Numbered from the stretch's first letter, positions 17,172-26,523 are shown. The stretch is DNA of 45,277 nucleotides from Vibrio rumoiensis 1S-45 (GCF_000286955.2 NZ_AJYK02000088.1:1-45277); one strand, 5' to 3'. A program made the numbers and translations. Notes: generated by a model not told the origin, from the letters alone.

Positions 17172-18719
17172 ATGGAAGAGAACAATACCCCGCTGTTAAA
17201 TTTAAGAACCGTCACGCCAGAAGATTATGTTGAGCTGGCCGCTTTAATGGATTTGGTTTTTCCTGATGTGGGTGGTGCGTGGCCAGAATCCACGATTATG
17301 GAACTGATTACCCAGTTTCCTGATGGGCAAATTTGTATTGAAGATAGTGGGAAAATTATCGGTGCAGCATTAACGATCAAGGTGGATTATTCGCGCTTCT
17401 CCCTTCCACACACATACACTGAAATTGTCGATGAGAATAACGTTGCTCAGCATAATCCCAAAGGGGATGCGATCTATGGCTTAGATGTATTCGTTCACCC
17501 TGACTATCGTGGTTTACGCTTAGGACGTCGTTTGTATGAAGCGCGTAAAGATTTATGTCGTGGTGATAATTTAAAAGCTATTTTAACTGGGGGTCGCATT
17601 CCCGGCTTCCGTCAATATGCGCATGAGCTGAAAGTGAGTGAGTATATTGAAAAAGTAAAACGCCAAGAGTTACACGATCCTATCTTATCTTTTCAGCTAT
17701 CTAATGATTTTGATGTGAAGCGTTTAATGCGTGGTTATTTACCAGAAGATGAAAAATCTCAAGGTTATGGCACATTATTAGAGTGGGATAACATTTTTTA
17801 TGAAGAAGAAGTGTTATCTGTACATCAGACAGAGAAAAGCATCGTTCGAATTGGTGTGGTTCAGTGGCAAATGCGCCATGTCATGTCAATTGATGACTTG
17901 GTAAGCCAGGCAGAGTTTTTCATTACGTCACTGGCCAATTATCAATCGGATTTTGCACTATTACCTGAGTTTTTTAGTGCGCCACTAATGGGGTTAGCAC
18001 CAGATTTACGTTCTGTTGAAGCGATGCGTTATTTGAGTGAGTACAGCGATGAAATCATCCAACGTTTTTCTCATTTAGCGGTCACCTACAACATTAATAT
18101 TATAGCCGGTAGCTTACCGGTACAAAAAGATGGTCACATGTACAATGTTGCATACATGTTACACCGTGACGGAAGCATAGAAGAACAGTATAAGATCCAT
18201 ATCACTCCTCATGAGCAGTGGGATTGGGTGATAGAAGGTGGCGATAAAGTTAAAGTTATTGATACCGATGCCGGTAAAGTGGGCATTTTGATTTGTTACG
18301 ACGTTGAATTCCCTGAGTTGGGAAGAATGCTAGCCGAGCAGGGCGTTCAAATTCTGTTTGTACCATTTTGGACTGATACTAAAAATGGTTACCTGCGTGT
18401 TCGTATTTGTGCTCAAGCGCGTGCCATTGAAAATGAATGTTATGTAGCGATTAGTGGCAGTGTTGGTAACTTGCCTCGAGTTGATAACGTGGATATTCAA
18501 TATGCACAATCGGCGGTATTTTCACCATCTGATGTGTATTTCCCGCATGATGCGATCATTGCAGAAGCGGATCCTAATACTGAAATGATGATTTATGCCG
18601 ATGTCGATTTATCAAAATTGAAAATGCTGCATAGTGAAGGTTCTGTAACGAATTTGAAGCATCGCCGTCCAGAGATTTATCAATTTTCGCCAACCAATGA
18701 GAAGGCAAAAAAACAGTAA
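17172..18719 (+). CDS. Bifunctional GNAT acetyltransferase / nitrilase-family hydrolase
   Basis: A two-domain fusion of 515 residues from the ATG at 17172, which has AGAGGA at good spacing. A GTG seven codons upstream is the alternative. The N-terminal GNAT domain (about 10-170) carries the acetyl-CoA loop in DVFVHPDYRGLRLGRRLYE. The C-terminal carbon-nitrogen hydrolase (about 223-505) has the full nitrilase triad: E266 in LLPEFFSAP, K341 in QYKIHITPHEQWDW and C375 in ILICYDVEFPE. This fixed fusion occurs in many proteobacteria. The substrate is unknown, but amidase activity on an acyl-amide or N-carbamoyl compound is a fair guess. It stands alone. Confidence 0.92.
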   Translation: MEENNTPLLNLRTVTPEDYVELAALMDLVFPDVGGAWPESTIMELITQFPDGQICIEDSGKIIGAALTIKVDYSRFSLPHTYTEIVDENNVAQHNPKGDAIYGLDVFVHPDYRGLRLGRRLYEARKDLCRGDNLKAILTGGRIPGFRQYAHELKVSEYIEKVKRQELHDPILSFQLSNDFDVKRLMRGYLPEDEKSQGYGTLLEWDNIFYEEEVLSVHQTEKSIVRIGVVQWQMRHVMSIDDLVSQAEFFITSLANYQSDFALLPEFFSAPLMGLAPDLRSVEAMRYLSEYSDEIIQRFSHLAVTYNINIIAGSLPVQKDGHMYNVAYMLHRDGSIEEQYKIHITPHEQWDWVIEGGDKVKVIDTDAGKVGILICYDVEFPELGRMLAEQGVQILFVPFWTDTKNGYLRVRICAQARAIENECYVAISGSVGNLPRVDNVDIQYAQSAVFSPSDVYFPHDAIIAEADPNTEMMIYADVDLSKLKMLHSEGSVTNLKHRRPEIYQFSPTNEKAKKQ

Positions 18720-18732
18720 TTGATTGAAAACA

Positions 18733-18767
18733 GCCAATGGGAATCGAGTGCTTGATCACCCATTGGC
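18733..18767 (+). terminator. Hairpin downstream of GNAT-nitrilase gene
   Basis: GCCAATGGG (18733-18741) pairs with CCCATTGGC (18759-18767). It lies 14 bases after the stop codon. The loop is 17 bases and there is no T-run, so this could be an mRNA-end stabiliser and not an intrinsic terminator. Confidence 0.45.
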
Positions 18768-18912
18768 CCTGTCTATCAATAAAATTGGTTAAATCCATTT
18801 AGTAAAATCAAGAAATTAGACGACACTTATTAATAGAAATTGAATTTGCCGACCTAATTTGGATGACAAACAATACGCCCGTTAGAAGGCAATAATCCCA
18901 TAGGAGTACTTT

Positions 18913-19329
18913 ATGGCATCGTTAAAAGTTAGAGATTATATGCGCCCTCGGGCGGTTACATTCACCGTTGATATGACGCTTTCAACCGCTTTAGATAAAG
19001 TCTTGAACGCGATTAATATTGGTGGGCCTGTTATTAATGATAGACAAGAAGTGGTAGGGTTTTTATCCGAGCAAGATCTCTTGAATAGATTGGTGCAGGT
19101 AAGCTACCACTGCCAAGATACCCACACCGTTGCCGACTGTATGCGTAAAGATGCGTTTACTATTAGCCCTGAAATGTCAGTGCTTGAGCTGGCGGAGTTA
19201 ATGAAAGAAGGGAAACCGAAAGTTTACCCTGTCGTTGAAAACAAAAAGTTGGTTGGTATTATCTCTCGAAGAGAAGTATTAAAAGCGGTCAGTGATAGCT
19301 TGGATGATTGTTTTAAACATCCTCTTTAG
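18913..19329 (+). CDS. Two-CBS-domain protein
   Basis: A 138-residue protein made of two CBS domains and nothing else. The first covers about 5-65 (VRDYMRPRAVTFTVDMTLSTALDKVLN, GGPVINDRQEVVGFLSEQDLL) and the second about 75-130 (VADCMRKDAFTISPEMSVLELAELM, VYPVVENKKLVGIISRREVLKAV). Stand-alone CBS pairs bind adenine nucleotides and act as energy sensors for a partner protein, which is not evident here. AGGAG precedes the ATG. It is a monocistronic gene with its own terminator. Confidence 0.92.
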   Translation: MASLKVRDYMRPRAVTFTVDMTLSTALDKVLNAINIGGPVINDRQEVVGFLSEQDLLNRLVQVSYHCQDTHTVADCMRKDAFTISPEMSVLELAELMKEGKPKVYPVVENKKLVGIISRREVLKAVSDSLDDCFKHPL

Positions 19330-19361
19330 GGCACTTTTGATTGACGTCTAATTGTTCATTT

Positions 19362-19392
19362 AAATGGTCGCGAATAATGCGACCATTTTTTT
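19362..19392 (+). terminator. Intrinsic terminator after CBS gene
   Basis: AAATGGTCGC (19362-19371) and GCGACCATTT (19379-19388) form a perfect 10-bp stem with a 7-base loop, followed by a T-run. Confidence 0.92.
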
Positions 19393-19414
19393 ATTGTTAT
19401 GGTTCATGGAAAAG

Positions 19415-19433
19415 TGTGATGCAAAACGTTTGC
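19415..19433. promoter_or_regulatory. Possible CRP / LacI-family (CytR-like) site upstream of udp
   Basis: TGTGATGCAAAACGTTTGC combines a CRP half-site (TGTGA) with the small dyad GCAAAACGTTTGC of LacI-family operators. E. coli udp is controlled by CRP and CytR, so such a site would make sense, but it lies about 170 bases before the start codon and the match is partial. Confidence 0.3.
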
Positions 19434-19602
19434 TTATGAAATATCATAATCTATTACTCGACTCATCGTGATCTAACTCACTCTTATGTTGCTGGTTCTT
19501 GGCTAAAGTATCGGTATACCTTGAATACGAAGGGTATGATTAATTTAGAAAAGTTGAAGCGGCTATGCTTCATCAATCAAACTAAAAACTAAGGAGCACA
19601 TC

Positions 19603-20373
19603 GTGGCACCAACTTCATCAAATAATGTTTTTCATTTAGGTGTTAATCAGCAAGATTTAAATGGCGCAACACTTGCTATTATCCCAGGCGATCCTGCGCG
19701 AGTAGAGAAAATCGCAAACCAGATGGATGAACCTGAGTTTTTAGCTAGCCACCGTGAATATACCGTTTTTCGTGCAAAGCTTGATGGTCAACCGGTTGTC
19801 ATTTGTTCTACGGGGATTGGTGGCCCATCGACCTCTATTGCAGTAGAAGAATTAGCTCAACTTGGAGTGCGTACTTTTTTACGAGTAGGTACGACAGGAG
19901 CAATTCAACCACACTTGAATATTGGTGACATGATTGTGACAACTGGCTCGGTACGCCTTGATGGCGCGAGTTTGCATTTTGCGCCTATGGAATTTCCTGC
20001 GGTGGCAGATTTTGATGTAGCGACGGCAATGAAAGAAGCTGCTATCGAAACAGGTTGTACTGTGCATACAGGGATCACGGCATCAAGCGATACTTTCTAT
20101 CCGGGCCAAGAGCGTTACGATACTTTTACGGGTCGTGTTGTTTCTCGTTTCCAAGGCTCAATGCAAGAATGGCAAGACATGGGGGTACTGAACTTTGAAA
20201 TGGAGTCAGCCACATTATTGACCATGTGTGCAAGCTCTGGTTTAAAAGCAGGTTGTGTCGCGGGAATTATTGTTAACCGCAGTAAAGATGAAATTCCAGA
20301 TCATGACAAATTGAAAGAAACAGAAATGCGTTCAATTGAAGTGGTAGTGGCCGCGGCAAGAAAAATGCTATAG
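19603..20373 (+). CDS. udp: Uridine phosphorylase
   Basis: A 256-residue nucleoside phosphorylase that splits uridine with phosphate into uracil and ribose 1-phosphate. Family landmarks include [30 protein letters not shown], the phosphate loop residues in [18 protein letters not shown] (uracil pocket) and [13 protein letters not shown] (ribose binding). The start is a GTG, with AAGGAG about 7 bases before it. It ends at a strong terminator, convergent with the CARF nuclease gene. It probably serves pyrimidine salvage. Confidence 0.96.
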   Translation: MAPTSSNNVFHLGVNQQDLNGATLAIIPGDPARVEKIANQMDEPEFLASHREYTVFRAKLDGQPVVICSTGIGGPSTSIAVEELAQLGVRTFLRVGTTGAIQPHLNIGDMIVTTGSVRLDGASLHFAPMEFPAVADFDVATAMKEAAIETGCTVHTGITASSDTFYPGQERYDTFTGRVVSRFQGSMQEWQDMGVLNFEMESATLLTMCASSGLKAGCVAGIIVNRSKDEIPDHDKLKETEMRSIEVVVAAARKML

Positions 20374-20418
20374 CAATAGCAGAGATGACCTGATTATCTC
20401 ATGGGTTGCATAATGATT

Positions 20419-20452
20419 AATGCCCAGTACTTTAAAGTGACTGGGCATTTTT
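20419..20452. terminator. Intrinsic terminator after udp
   Basis: AATGCCCAGT (20419-20428) pairs with ACTGGGCATT (20440-20449) across 11 bases, followed by TTT. It also faces the convergent CARF gene. Confidence 0.9.
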
Positions 20453-20495
20453 ATGCTTACAATTGGTATTACACAAAAGAGGTTTTAATTAAAGC

Positions 20496-21656
20496 TTAAA
20501 GGCCCTCTTGCCCACCAGCTTCATTAAACCACTTTGTTAAATAAGTTTTTAAGTTCTTTAGCTCATCAGGGCCAATTAACGCTAACCCCAAATCTTGTGC
20601 GCGTGAAATATCGTTATGGCGCATAGGACGGAAACTCACTAGCATTGCTCTTGCTTGTAGGCCACCTAATAGATCACGCAATGACTCTAATTTGTATAAA
20701 GTGTCGTCTCCATCATCACGCATCCCTTTGGTTTTGCATTCAATGATATGCAGTTTATTATTCACGACCGTCGCTACATCAAGCTCATTTCTGACTTCGC
20801 GACCACCTGTTTCTCGGTAAACTTGAACATTTAAAGAATGGTCTTGGATGGTAGGAAGTTCATCATGGATTTCTCTTACCGTGTTATGAACCAAGTTTTC
20901 TAGCCATTCACCATTAGAAAAGCGTCGAGCATCTTCGTTATAAAACGTTAGCGTGCCATTTTGATAAGTCGCCAGTTCGATATCGACTAAATCGGAAATC
21001 AACATATCAAGCTCTCGGTAACCTTGCTGTTTCTCGGTTAAACTCACATCTAACTTTTGTTCTTTACGACAAGTCGTAGCTAAGTAGTTGAGCGTGGCAA
21101 GCCCAGGCCCCAATTCTAAAGCATTACTTGCCCAACGTTTGCCTAATTCGTGTAATTTAGCATCTAAAGGCGCGGGAATTTCATTGGTTGGGAATTCACT
21201 GCGAGCACCAAAAATCGTTAGGTAGTCACTGATTCTAATATGATCTTGAACTTGTTGTTCAGGTTTGTCGTATGGGTAAAGCCAGCATTGGTTATCACTA
21301 AATGGTTCGACGACAAAAATCGGCCAATTGTAGCTTCGAATGACTTCATAAACGGAGAGCAGGCGGTGTCTTAATCCACAACTGGCATTGAAGTATACAT
21401 CATCACCGCGATCTTTAAGCTTCTCAGCTAACTCTCTTACTTTTCGTTTAATTGCAGAAGTATTGACGGCGGTAGGAATTTCAAAGAACTCAGAACTAAT
21501 GTCTCGATATTGCAAAACAGATTGAAGCCTTGAAAACATTTCTTTTTGACTTGCATCACCAATAAATGCCATGTGACAGCATTCAGAGCGACTATCAAGA
21601 AGAGGGGTGATCAGTCGTACAGGATCTTGATCGATAATACCAACATGAACCGACAT
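20496..21656 (-). CDS. CARF-domain nuclease, VC1899/Card1-like (DUF1887)
   Basis: A 386-residue protein of the DUF1887 family. The N-terminal CARF-type Rossmann domain (about 1-150) has the conserved loop FNASCGLRHRLLS (89-101), equivalent to the NxTGGTK-like loop that holds cyclic oligoadenylate in Card1/Can2. A winged-helix-like middle region follows. The C-terminal PD-(D/E)XK nuclease has E250 in the first helix, D293 in RNELDVATV, and E306 and K308 in IIECKTKG, so the catalytic set looks complete. V. cholerae VC1899, structure known, is the closest named relative. Card1 and Can2 are effectors that cut nucleic acid on sensing cyclic oligoadenylate. No CRISPR array or Cas10 is in the window, so the activating signal here is unknown. 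It is divergent from hinT. Confidence 0.9.
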   Translation of the reverse strand: MSVHVGIIDQDPVRLITPLLDSRSECCHMAFIGDASQKEMFSRLQSVLQYRDISSEFFEIPTAVNTSAIKRKVRELAEKLKDRGDDVYFNASCGLRHRLLSVYEVIRSYNWPIFVVEPFSDNQCWLYPYDKPEQQVQDHIRISDYLTIFGARSEFPTNEIPAPLDAKLHELGKRWASNALELGPGLATLNYLATTCRKEQKLDVSLTEKQQGYRELDMLISDLVDIELATYQNGTLTFYNEDARRFSNGEWLENLVHNTVREIHDELPTIQDHSLNVQVYRETGGREVRNELDVATVVNNKLHIIECKTKGMRDDGDDTLYKLESLRDLLGGLQARAMLVSFRPMRHNDISRAQDLGLALIGPDELKNLKTYLTKWFNEAGGQEGL

Positions 21657-22052
21657 CTTACTTCCTTGGTTAGCATAAAAGCTAAAAATAAATTTACATG
21701 GTCATCAATCTTTTTTGTGTATTCAATGTGAAAGAAAAAGTGATCCACACAGGAAAGATAAATGATTTAAATAACTTGGATATAACAATATGAGGTTGAA
21801 TTTTATGAATAACAAGTTTGAGATGGCATTTAGCTGTATTATATTTTCGATAGAAGCTTAATACTTATTATCATTTGTCAACATCATGAAAAGTAGACCA
21901 TACATTTCGTGACAGGTTCCACATTATTGTTACTTTTTATCAATATTTTCATGGTGATAAATTTGGCTGCATGGGCATAAAATATTGTTATATATGAAGT
22001 CATAGCGCATACTGTTAGTCTATTTTCACGGCAGTAGCGCTTGGAGGCTAAA
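21657..22052. other. Intergenic control region between CARF gene and hinT
   Basis: These 396 AT-rich bases must hold the divergent promoters of the CARF gene and of hinT. I see no ORF with a ribosome binding site and no strong palindrome. A Fur-like AT-rich match at about 21860-21879 is weak (about 13 of 19), and GTGATCCACA near 21742 is one base off a DnaA box. Neither is called. Confidence 0.5.
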
Positions 22053-22403
22053 ATGGCTGAAGAAACTTTATTTAGTAAGATTATCCGCAAAGAAATCCCT
22101 TCTGATATGTTATATCAAGATGACCTAGTGACCGCATTTCGCGATATTAATCCGCGAGCTCCAAGCCATATTCTGATTATTCCTAACAAGCTCATTCCAA
22201 CCACGAATGATGTTGAAGAAGAAGATGAGCGAGTCATGGGCCGCTTGTTCACGGTAGCGAAAAAACTCGCGAAGCAAGAAGGCATTGCGGAAAATGGTTA
22301 TCGATTAATTGTGAACTGCAATACACATGGCGGGCAAGAGGTTTACCATGTACACATGCATTTAGTCGGTGGGCAACCATTAGGTCCAATGCTTGTGAAT
22401 TAA
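22053..22403 (+). CDS. hinT: HIT-family purine nucleotide phosphoramidase HinT
   Basis: A 116-residue histidine-triad protein from the ATG at 22053, chosen because GGAGG lies 5 bases before it. The triad [11 protein letters not shown] has H99, H101 and H103. The N-terminal part [21 protein letters not shown] and [14 protein letters not shown] are HinT signatures. It hydrolyses adenosine 5'-phosphoramidates. It is the first gene of the run leading to the COG3014 lipoprotein, ycfL, lpoB, thiK and ycfP, as in other gammaproteobacteria. Confidence 0.95.
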   Translation: MAEETLFSKIIRKEIPSDMLYQDDLVTAFRDINPRAPSHILIIPNKLIPTTNDVEEEDERVMGRLFTVAKKLAKQEGIAENGYRLIVNCNTHGGQEVYHVHMHLVGGQPLGPMLVN

Positions 22404-22447
22404 AGCCAATTCATTTTCTCTGTCGTAAACAATGCAAACAATAAACA

Positions 22448-23917
22448 ATGATCGAATCTAAAATAACGCTGAATGTGAAACCTACTAGCGCACAGTCAAA
22501 CTTTTCTATGGTTTGGCGGTCGAAAATAAAAGCTTTGATGGTTTTGTCATCGAGCCTTGTTTTGTCTGCTTGCGCCAACTTATCTGCCGGTAATCTGTTT
22601 AGCCATTATTCGGCACAAAACCGCGATATGTATCAAGATGTTCAAGCGGGTGATTACAAAGATGCCGAATCTGAATTGGAAGATTCAGATGTTGGGGGGC
22701 CAGTACTGAGCAATATGGAAAGAGGCCGAGTTTCGTTTTTAGCGGAAAACTACCCAAGCAGTTTTACGGCCCTTCAGCTGAGTAATAAAGCCGTCACCGA
22801 ACTCAATCAACGGGCAACTGTTTCTATTTCAGAAAGCGCCAATCAAGCTGGCTCATTAGCGACAAATGAAAATTTAACGACGTATGACCCGGCCGATTAT
22901 GAACTGGGTTATTTGCATTTATATTTAGGCTTAAATTATTTACAGAAAAATGATTTGGAAGGTGCACTTGTTGAAATGCGCCTTGCTAATCAAGTGCAAG
23001 AAAAGGCGAAAAAACGCCGAGAGAAAGACTTGCAAGAAGCACAAGATAAAATGGCAAGCAGCGGTGTTAAGCCTAATTTAGGCAGTATTTTGTCGCAATA
23101 CCCTGACGCAGGGAAAACGCTACAAGCGGTGCAAAATGGCTATTTGTTGTTTTTATCTGCCACATTATATGAAGCAGGTAACCAATTAAACGATGCGTAT
23201 ATCGACTATAAACGAGCACTTGCGGTCAATCCTCGTAACCGAGAAATCATTGATGCAACGATACGAGTCGCAAAACAACTTGGGATGCGACAAGATTTAC
23301 AATCATTGATTAAACAATATGGTAACCCTAAGCCTATTCCTAGAGGTAAGGGGCAAGTTATTGTTATTGATGAAAGAGGCGTAGTGGCGGCCAAAAACAG
23401 TTGGCGATTATCCTTACCATTATGGGATAGCTCAGGCAGAACCAAATTTTATAGTGTTGCCTTACCCGTCTATAAAAATGTTCATGTACAAAGCTTTTCA
23501 CCATTGATGCTCGATAGCCAAAGCATGACACCAAGTTTGCTCGCAGATACTAACTTAATGGCGCAAAATGATTTAAGTGAGCGAATCGCTTCGATTGTTT
23601 TGAAACAAGGTTTGCGTTTATATACGAAAGATCAATTAAGGCGACAAGCAGTAAAGGCCGATGATTCTGGGGTAACCAACTTAGTTGTGAATTTATGGAA
23701 CATCGCGACCGAACAACCTGATACAAGAAGCTGGCAGACTCTGCCTGCACAAGTCTACAGTAGTAGTGTAAACTTACCGGAAGGAGAGCACTCTATCGTT
23801 GCTGGTGGAAAAACGTATCCAATTAATGTTAAAGCCAATAAGCGCACATTTGTATGGGTATCACGCCAAGGTAAAGCAACGACATTGTGGTATAAACAAT
23901 TAGGAGCGATTGAATGA
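22448..23917 (+). CDS. COG3014-family lipoprotein with TPR-like region
   Basis: A protein of about 489 residues with an N-terminal signal peptide and lipobox LSAC (Cys42 from the first ATG), so probably a lipoprotein. The start is uncertain: M21 (22508) would give a more usual 21-residue signal peptide, and neither ATG has a clear ribosome binding site. The middle has TPR-like helices (YELGYLHLYLGLNYLQKNDLEGALVEMRLANQ, DAYIDYKRALAVNPRNREIIDA). The C-terminal third is beta-rich. It overlaps ycfL by 4 bases (ATGA), so translation is coupled, and lpoB follows. A role in envelope or peptidoglycan synthesis together with them is inferred, and its exact function is unknown. Confidence 0.85.
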   Translation: MIESKITLNVKPTSAQSNFSMVWRSKIKALMVLSSSLVLSACANLSAGNLFSHYSAQNRDMYQDVQAGDYKDAESELEDSDVGGPVLSNMERGRVSFLAENYPSSFTALQLSNKAVTELNQRATVSISESANQAGSLATNENLTTYDPADYELGYLHLYLGLNYLQKNDLEGALVEMRLANQVQEKAKKRREKDLQEAQDKMASSGVKPNLGSILSQYPDAGKTLQAVQNGYLLFLSATLYEAGNQLNDAYIDYKRALAVNPRNREIIDATIRVAKQLGMRQDLQSLIKQYGNPKPIPRGKGQVIVIDERGVVAAKNSWRLSLPLWDSSGRTKFYSVALPVYKNVHVQSFSPLMLDSQSMTPSLLADTNLMAQNDLSERIASIVLKQGLRLYTKDQLRRQAVKADDSGVTNLVVNLWNIATEQPDTRSWQTLPAQVYSSSVNLPEGEHSIVAGGKTYPINVKANKRTFVWVSRQGKATTLWYKQLGAIE

Positions 23918-24300
23918 AAAAGTGGTTAGTAGCCTGTTTAGGTGTCGTTGCATTAGCAGGTTGTTCAAACAATACTGCTGGCCTTAGAATTGATAGTGCA
24001 AGTCAAAAAGTGCTTTATGGTGACAGTGTACTGGATGACAGATTATCGATTGATAATATTGATGCCAAAGAATTAAACGGAAATACCCGTGGTTTGGTTC
24101 AAATTACAAGTAAGTATGAAGATAATCAAAATCTTCAATATCGTTTCTATTGGTACGACGATCAAGGGTTGGAAGTGAATGCTAAGCAAGGTGCATGGCG
24201 TCAATTTGTCCTTCGTGGTTATGAATCAATGAGTTTGAGTGAAGTATCGGTTAACCCGAATGCAAAAGAATTTCGCATTCAGATTAGACCACAAGATTAA
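23914..24300 (+). CDS. ycfL: YcfL-family lipoprotein (DUF1425)
   Basis: A 128-residue lipoprotein. The signal peptide ends in the lipobox LAGC with Cys17, followed by S-N-N, which favours outer-membrane sorting by Lol. The rest is a single beta-rich DUF1425 domain (VQITSKYEDNQNLQYRFYWYDDQGLEV). It overlaps the preceding lipoprotein gene by 4 bases and is followed 15 bases later by lpoB, the same order as E. coli ycfL-lpoB. Its function is not established. Confidence 0.9.
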   Translation: MKKWLVACLGVVALAGCSNNTAGLRIDSASQKVLYGDSVLDDRLSIDNIDAKELNGNTRGLVQITSKYEDNQNLQYRFYWYDDQGLEVNAKQGAWRQFVLRGYESMSLSEVSVNPNAKEFRIQIRPQD

Positions 24301-24315
24301 TAAAGGAAGTTTGTG

Positions 24316-24900
24316 ATGAAAAAAAGTGCCATTGCATTATTAGGTTTAGCGGTTGTTTTAGGTGGTTGTGCGAATAAAGTAGAATATGGCGATGCGAATG
24401 CAGCCGAAACCACAACGGTTGACTTCGGTTCTACGGACCTTCAAAAAATTGCGAATGAGATGGTTGATAGCATGCTTGCTTCAGGATCTGTTGCCGCGAT
24501 TACTGGTCGCCCAATTGTCTTTGTCGATTCAATTAAGAACAAAACCAGTGAACATATTGATACCGAGTCGATTACCGATTCAGTTAGTACTAAAATGCTG
24601 AATTCTGGCAAATTCCGTTTTGTTGATATGGATAAAGTGGAAACGGTCCGTAAGAATTTAAACTTCCAGAATAATGATGAACTTGTTGATCAAAGCAGCG
24701 CGGTTAAATTTGGACAAATGCTAGGTGCGCAATACATGTTATATGGCAACCTATCTAGCATTGTAAAATCAGCGGGTAGTGATACCGATGTTTATTACAA
24801 AATGACCATGCGTTTAATGGATCTGAAAACCGGCCTGATTGAATGGGCAGATGAAACAGAAATCCGTAAACAAGAATCAAAAAGCTTTTTCGGTCTATAA
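24316..24900 (+). CDS. lpoB: Penicillin-binding protein activator LpoB
   Basis: A 194-residue outer-membrane lipoprotein from the ATG at 24316 (AAGGAA upstream, with a GTG one codon before). The lipobox LGGC has Cys18. A short, flexible linker leads to the LpoB domain (GRPIVFVDSIKNKTSEHIDTESITDSVSTKML, YMLYGNLSSIV, MRLMDLKTGLIEWADETEIRK). LpoB crosses the periplasm to stimulate the transpeptidase and glycosyltransferase PBP1b. The linker is short and proline-poor compared with E. coli LpoB, as is usual in Vibrio. It is in an operon with ycfL and probably thiK. Confidence 0.92.
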   Translation: MKKSAIALLGLAVVLGGCANKVEYGDANAAETTTVDFGSTDLQKIANEMVDSMLASGSVAAITGRPIVFVDSIKNKTSEHIDTESITDSVSTKMLNSGKFRFVDMDKVETVRKNLNFQNNDELVDQSSAVKFGQMLGAQYMLYGNLSSIVKSAGSDTDVYYKMTMRLMDLKTGLIEWADETEIRKQESKSFFGL

Positions 24901-24930
24901 GCAATAATTTGAGATTAATGAGGATGCTGA

Positions 24931-25818
24931 GTGAAACCATTACCATGGCAAAAAGCGATTGTAGAAGATAGTACGCTTGTTTCCGTGGCGCAAGGTTGGG
25001 CTCGGCAACCTACTCATGCTCAAATAATGAAAGGCGGCACTACAAATCGTTGCTGGAAGATTACAACTGAATGTCTGCAACATTTTGTGTGGCGCCCTAT
25101 TTCCATATCAACCGATACTTTTTCGGTTTGTCGAACGAATGAATATGATGTGTTGGTCAGTTTAGCCAATGCAAAATTTGCCCCGAAAATAGAACGTAAT
25201 CTTCCACAAGGTTTACTGGTTGAATGGTTTGAGGGTACACCACTAACTGAAGTGAACTTGTCTGAGTCAGAACATCAACGCTATTTAATTAGTGCTTTAG
25301 TTCAAATTCATAACTTTTCGTCGAGTTGTCCTAGTACTACTTTTGACACGGTATTGAGATTCGATTATCACCAGACAATCGAAGATTATTGGCGTCGCTT
25401 AAACCCTGAACATAAAACTGATGAATTGAAGTCGCAGTACCAATCTTTAAATGCGATTTCTGATAGTTTGCGTACATTGACAGAGTCATTGGGGAGCGAT
25501 TGCTTATGTCATTTTGATATTGGTAAATATAACTTAATTAAGAGCAAAACAGGTTTGAAAATCATTGACTGGGAGTATTCCGCTATAGCTTCTCCAGTTT
25601 TAGATTTAACGTTCTGTATTGCTAATAGCCAGATAGACAGTAAGGCCAGTGTGTCATTGTATTGTTACCAACGTGAACTAAACTCTGTAAAAGATTGGCA
25701 AACGGCAGTGACGTTATGGATGCCTCATATTTGTTTTATGATCAAGCTATGGTATTTACTTGGTTATCAATTGACGAATGATATATTTTACCTTGCCCAA
25801 TCTAAAGTCCATTTGTAA
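24931..25818 (+). CDS. thiK: Thiamine kinase-like phosphotransferase (APH fold)
   Basis: A 295-residue protein with the aminoglycoside-phosphotransferase/choline-kinase fold. The catalytic loop CHFDIGKYN has H194, D196 and N201, and IIDWEYS supplies the metal-binding D213. By position after lpoB and before ycfP it matches E. coli thiK (ycfN), which phosphorylates thiamine during salvage. Sequence alone supports the kinase fold more firmly than the substrate. It starts with GTG, with AGGA 6 bases upstream. Confidence 0.78.
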   Translation: MKPLPWQKAIVEDSTLVSVAQGWARQPTHAQIMKGGTTNRCWKITTECLQHFVWRPISISTDTFSVCRTNEYDVLVSLANAKFAPKIERNLPQGLLVEWFEGTPLTEVNLSESEHQRYLISALVQIHNFSSSCPSTTFDTVLRFDYHQTIEDYWRRLNPEHKTDELKSQYQSLNAISDSLRTLTESLGSDCLCHFDIGKYNLIKSKTGLKIIDWEYSAIASPVLDLTFCIANSQIDSKASVSLYCYQRELNSVKDWQTAVTLWMPHICFMIKLWYLLGYQLTNDIFYLAQSKVHL

Positions 25819-25950
25819 ACAATGGATTGGTGTTATTTGGGGCATGTTTATGCCTTATCCACTTTTAAAATCAATGAATACACAAACAATACTTTAAACC
25901 ACAAAAAAAGTGGTAGATTAAGTTGTTAATTGAGAACTGAGGATGGCTGA

Positions 25951-26490
25951 ATGATTATTTACTTACATGGATTTGATAGTACAAGTCCTGGTAATCATGA
26001 AAAAGTACTGCAACTACAATTCATCGATGAAGATGTACGTTTTATCAACTATAGCACCTTGCATCCAAAGCATGATATGCAGCATCTACTGAAAGAAGTA
26101 TCTAAAGTGATTGAACAAAGTGATGATCCAATGCCATTGATTTGTGGTGTTGGTTTGGGCGGGTATTGGTCTGAGCGTATCGGTTTTCTATGTGGAATTA
26201 AGCAGGCAATATTTAATCCTAACCTGAACCCTGAAGACAATATGCAAGGACGAATTAATCGCCCAGAAGAATATACGGATATTGCGACGAAATGCGTTAA
26301 TGACTACCGAGAGAAAAATAAAGATAACTGTATTGTGTTTTTGTCTCGTAGCGATGAAATTCGTGACAGCAAAGCTGCCTATGAAGCGTTATCTCCGTAT
26401 TATCAAGTGGTATGGGATGATCAAGAAAATCATAAATTTAAAAGGATTGCTCAGCATCTTCAGAAGATGAAAGCCTTTAAATTGGCTTAA
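25951..26490 (+). CDS. ycfP: YcfP-family alpha/beta hydrolase-like protein (UPF0227)
   Basis: A 179-residue protein that tracks E. coli YcfP almost residue for residue, beginning [20 protein letters not shown]. The fold is alpha/beta hydrolase, but the nucleophile elbow reads GVGLGG, without a serine, as throughout the family, so ordinary esterase activity is doubtful. It lies 132 bases after thiK and ends at a strong terminator. Its function is unknown. Confidence 0.93.
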   Translation: MIIYLHGFDSTSPGNHEKVLQLQFIDEDVRFINYSTLHPKHDMQHLLKEVSKVIEQSDDPMPLICGVGLGGYWSERIGFLCGIKQAIFNPNLNPEDNMQGRINRPEEYTDIATKCVNDYREKNKDNCIVFLSRSDEIRDSKAAYEALSPYYQVVWDDQENHKFKRIAQHLQKMKAFKLA

Positions 26491-26523
26491 TGACACTTTG
26501 TGTTATGACTGTATTGTTAAAAT

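Noticed and set aside
21742..21751. DnaA-box-like GTGATCCACA
   Set aside because: A single imperfect copy without clustering or AT-rich unwinding repeats is not an origin.
21860..21879. Possible Fur box between the CARF gene and hinT
   Set aside because: Only about 13 of 19 positions match in an AT-rich region where such matches are expected by chance.
25895..25920. CCAC-A7-GTGG mini-hairpin before ycfP
   Set aside because: A 4-bp stem is too weak for a terminator or operator call.
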